From positions 62,001-126,000 of the forward strand of contig NC_014664.1 in NCBI RefSeq assembly GCF_000166055.1: a stretch of 64,000 bases of DNA, read 5' to 3'. Under the pieces are notes generated by a model, which saw only the letters and a program-made list of their open reading frames with translations, searched no databases and was not told where the DNA came from. Positions 62,215-64,000 of the stretch are shown here, one piece after another. The position numbers were made by a program, and so were the translations under genes. The stretch's first letter is position 1; every line of letters begins with the position of its first letter. Source of the DNA: Rhodomicrobium vannielii ATCC 17100. GTDB lineage: Bacteria; Pseudomonadota; Alphaproteobacteria; Rhizobiales; Rhodomicrobiaceae.

Positions 62215-63282
62215 CTAAAGTCGTACGGCGGGGGGAAGCGTGAGCGTCACGCGCGTGCCGGTGCCGTGTGAGGTTTCGAGATCGAGCTTCGCTTTCGCAT
62301 TTTCCTTCAGCGTCTGCACGATGAGCGCCCCGAGGTTGCCTTTCTCCGGCCAGTTCGTTTCGGGCGGCAGGCCCACGCCGTCATCTGCGACGACCACGCG
62401 CCCGCCGTCTTCGCCGCCGAGACATTCGACCGTGATGGTGCCGCCTTCGCGGCCCTGGAAGGCGTGTTTCAAGGCATTCGTCAAAAGTTCGTTGACCACA
62501 AGGCCGACCGGCATCGCGACATTGACCGACACCGGGAAGCCATCGGCCTTAAGTTCCAGGCGGACGCCCTCGGCAGCGTGGGAGCGCATAACGGCGGTGG
62601 CGAGCTGGCTGATATAGGAACCGAGGTCAACCTCGTCGCCATCGGGCTTTGCATTCAGGAAGCTGTAGAGAATGGCGAGCGCCTCGATGCGGCCGGCAAG
62701 CCGGTTGAGCGGCTCCTTGCCCTCGGGCCAGTGGCGCGACTCAAGGCGGATGAGCGCGGTGATGAGCTGGAGATTGTTTTTGACGCGGTGCTGAAGTTCC
62801 AGCAGCGCGAGATCGTTGTCCCCGCGCGACTTCGCAAAGTCGATTTCGTCGTCGTCGCCAACATAGGCGCTGACGTCGATCAACGCGACGAGCCGAAACG
62901 CGGGCTGTCCGTCGTCGCCGACGATAACGGACGAATAGACATCGGCGATGGCTGTCTCCGCGTCGGGCCGCGCAATGTGAAACACGCCGATATGATCGGC
63001 GTTGTCGTCTATGATCGCGGTCAGAAGATCGCGCTCGCCCTTTTCCGAGGCGTTGGCCAGCACATCCCAGGTCTTGCCAAGAACTTCGGTGAGCGGGACG
63101 CCGGCGATCTTCTCGAAGGCGGGGTTCGCGTAAATGATGCGCTCGTTCCCGTCCATCGCGCCGACCAGAATGGCGATCGGCATCTTGTCGAGGAATTGCT
63201 GGAAGCGGTCGTCATTCAGCGCTTCCGCAAGGTCGGGCATATCAAGAAGTTCTTCGACCTGCGTTTTGTCCGTGTCCGGCAT
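62215..63282 (-). CDS. PAS/HisKA_2 sensor histidine kinase
   Basis: This soluble sensor kinase of 355 residues lacks transmembrane segments. A PAS domain spans about residues 25-140 (MPIAILVGAMDGNERIIYANPAFEKI). The dimerisation domain is of the HisKA_2 type, with phospho-accepting H165 in LELQHRVKNNLQLI, and is followed by a HATPase_c domain: NELLTNALKHAF (N-box) and VVADDGVGLPPE (G1). This class controls the general stress response (PhyR/EcfG) or light/redox responses in alphaproteobacteria. No LOV cysteine motif (NCRFLQ) is seen, so flavin light sensing is unlikely. No response regulator is adjacent. It lies upstream of rquA with a gap of about 80 bases, so the two could be co-transcribed. 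Confidence 0.9.
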   Translation of the reverse strand: MPDTDKTQVEELLDMPDLAEALNDDRFQQFLDKMPIAILVGAMDGNERIIYANPAFEKIAGVPLTEVLGKTWDVLANASEKGERDLLTAIIDDNADHIGVFHIARPDAETAIADVYSSVIVGDDGQPAFRLVALIDVSAYVGDDDEIDFAKSRGDNDLALLELQHRVKNNLQLITALIRLESRHWPEGKEPLNRLAGRIEALAILYSFLNAKPDGDEVDLGSYISQLATAVMRSHAAEGVRLELKADGFPVSVNVAMPVGLVVNELLTNALKHAFQGREGGTITVECLGGEDGGRVVVADDGVGLPPETNWPEKGNLGALIVQTLKENAKAKLDLETSHGTGTRVTLTLPPAVRL

Positions 63283-63377
63283 GATTGGCTGAAGGTCTCC
63301 CTCGGCAACGTGATGTCTTGGAACAACGCCCTAATGTTCAGCTCAAGCTGGCAAGGATATGGCAGCAGAGCTGCTAT

Positions 63378-64000
63378 TCATAGGGGCGCTTTAAACGGTA
63401 ATTCAGACGTTTGCAACCGTCGAACATCTTGAAGCCCATTTACGGCGATTGGGATCGACTGCCCCGTTTCATCCTCGAAGCAAATATGAGGCCAACGGGC
63501 CGCGCGGCTACCCTCGCGTTCGATGCGGAGTGCGAGGCGGTTGGCGCGCCATTCGCTCGCCACGGCGAGGATGCAGGGCGGCGATGACAGGTCGAAGACG
63601 CTTTCGCCGTCGTCGTCGAAGATCGAAAGCGACAATCGGCTATGTCCGCCGGGAAAGATGCGAAGCGTGAGCGGGCCGGTTTCCCCAGAGGGCGAGGGAC
63701 CGAGCGGAAGCATCGTTCCGGCGCGGACGAAGGCGGGCGCTCGCCCGAGCGGTGCGTCGACCCTATGCCAACCGGGCGCGAAATGCGCGCCGCCGTGAAG
63801 CGCATACCAGCCGCCGGGCGTGTCGGGTAGCCAGACGCGGCGTTCGCGTGCGCCGTCCTCGACAACGGGCGCGACGAGCATATCCGCGCCCAGCATGAAC
63901 GCGTCGTGCTCGCCGTAGGCTTCGGCCTCGCCGGGGAAATCGTAAAACAGCGGCCGGAGGATCGGCTCGTGATGCGCATGCGCACGCCAGAGGAGCGTAT
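63378..64000 (-). CDS. Glycoside hydrolase family 31 protein, C-terminal part (5' end outside window)
   Basis: The frame is open to the window edge; 206 residues remain. The segment LLWRAHAHHEPILRPLFYDF followed by PGEAEAYGEHDAFMLGADML is the conserved end of the GH31 alpha-glucosidase/xylosidase TIM barrel, and VAPVVEDGARERRVWLPDTPGGWY begins the proximal beta-sandwich domain. The catalytic aspartates lie beyond the window. A short distal beta domain follows (LSLSIFDDDGESVFDL). The specificity (alpha-glucosidase, alpha-xylosidase or sulfoquinovosidase) cannot be judged from this part. Confidence 0.87.
   Translation of the reverse strand, partial: TLLWRAHAHHEPILRPLFYDFPGEAEAYGEHDAFMLGADMLVAPVVEDGARERRVWLPDTPGGWYALHGGAHFAPGWHRVDAPLGRAPAFVRAGTMLPLGPSPSGETGPLTLRIFPGGHSRLSLSIFDDDGESVFDLSSPPCILAVASEWRANRLALRIEREGSRAARWPHICFEDETGQSIPIAVNGLQDVRRLQTSELPFKAPL

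Noticed and set aside
1..64000. tRNA, rRNA, CRISPR array, transposase or prophage
   Set aside because: No GTTCGAATC-type T-loop with cloverleaf was found in the intergenic regions, no spaced direct repeats, and no transposase or phage proteins among the open frames.

Overview
The window is a GC-rich chromosomal segment from an alphaproteobacterium, most likely of the Hyphomicrobiales (Rhizobiales). This rests on family resemblance of the proteins: an Omp25/RopB-type porin, bactofilin, a HisKA_2 histidine kinase, mesaconyl-CoA hydratase of the ethylmalonyl-CoA pathway, and DUF882 and YbjQ proteins. A protein that closely matches RquA, the rhodoquinone-forming enzyme, points to a lineage that makes both ubiquinone and rhodoquinone. 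A Rhodomicrobium-like phototroph would fit, but the assignment is an inference. I saw no rRNA, tRNA, CRISPR array, transposase or prophage.

Layout. 1-5 kb: the 3' end of valS, a DctA C4-dicarboxylate carrier and an outer-membrane beta-barrel protein. 5-8.3 kb (minus strand): an orphan ParA-type ATPase overlapping a proline-rich partner, XerC, and a small transaldolase with a stem-loop between the last two. 8.5-12 kb: a ThDP-dependent enzyme of the acetolactate synthase superfamily, a GlcG/HbpS-like protein, a three-copy palindromic tandem repeat, and a DUF882 zinc peptidase-like exported protein. 12.5-17.4 kb: oligoendopeptidase F, then an ABC1-family kinase flanked on both sides by AT-richer accessory genes, one with a PD-(D/E)XK nuclease-like core and one with a HEPN-type RNxxxH motif. 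17.4-24 kb: pnp, rpsO, truB and rbfA (a translation and RNA-decay cluster), then anmK and divergent tyrS. 24-34 kb: a giant AsmA/YhdP-like envelope protein, a one-cysteine Bcp peroxiredoxin, bactofilin, YbjQ, a 609-residue exported protein of unknown role, RNase HII and a PA0069-type radical SAM protein.

34-45.6 kb: two glycosyltransferase-like proteins of the TIGR04283 and TIGR04282 types, a 43-residue membrane peptide next to an MFS transporter, a Nudix hydrolase, Dps, an L,D-transpeptidase, an RND efflux pump with its adaptor, and two unrecognised membrane proteins. 45.8-55.7 kb: sdhC-sdhD-sdhA without an adjoining sdhB, mesaconyl-CoA hydratase, pgsA-moaD, glyQ (without glyS), an M20 peptidase, purA and an EamA transporter. 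55.7-64 kb: CstA with its small YbdD partner, MutS carrying an N-terminal repeat tract, RquA, a PAS/HisKA_2 sensor kinase, and the C-terminal part of a GH31 glycosidase running off the end.

Functional threads. Carbon and redox metabolism recurs: dicarboxylate uptake, succinate dehydrogenase, rhodoquinone, the ethylmalonyl-CoA pathway and peptide/pyruvate uptake by CstA. RquA makes a low-potential quinone that lets complex II-type enzymes reduce fumarate, so its presence in a genome with a split sdh cluster is the most interesting metabolic lead. The 14.4-17.4 kb block is the most likely accessory (possibly defensive) insertion.
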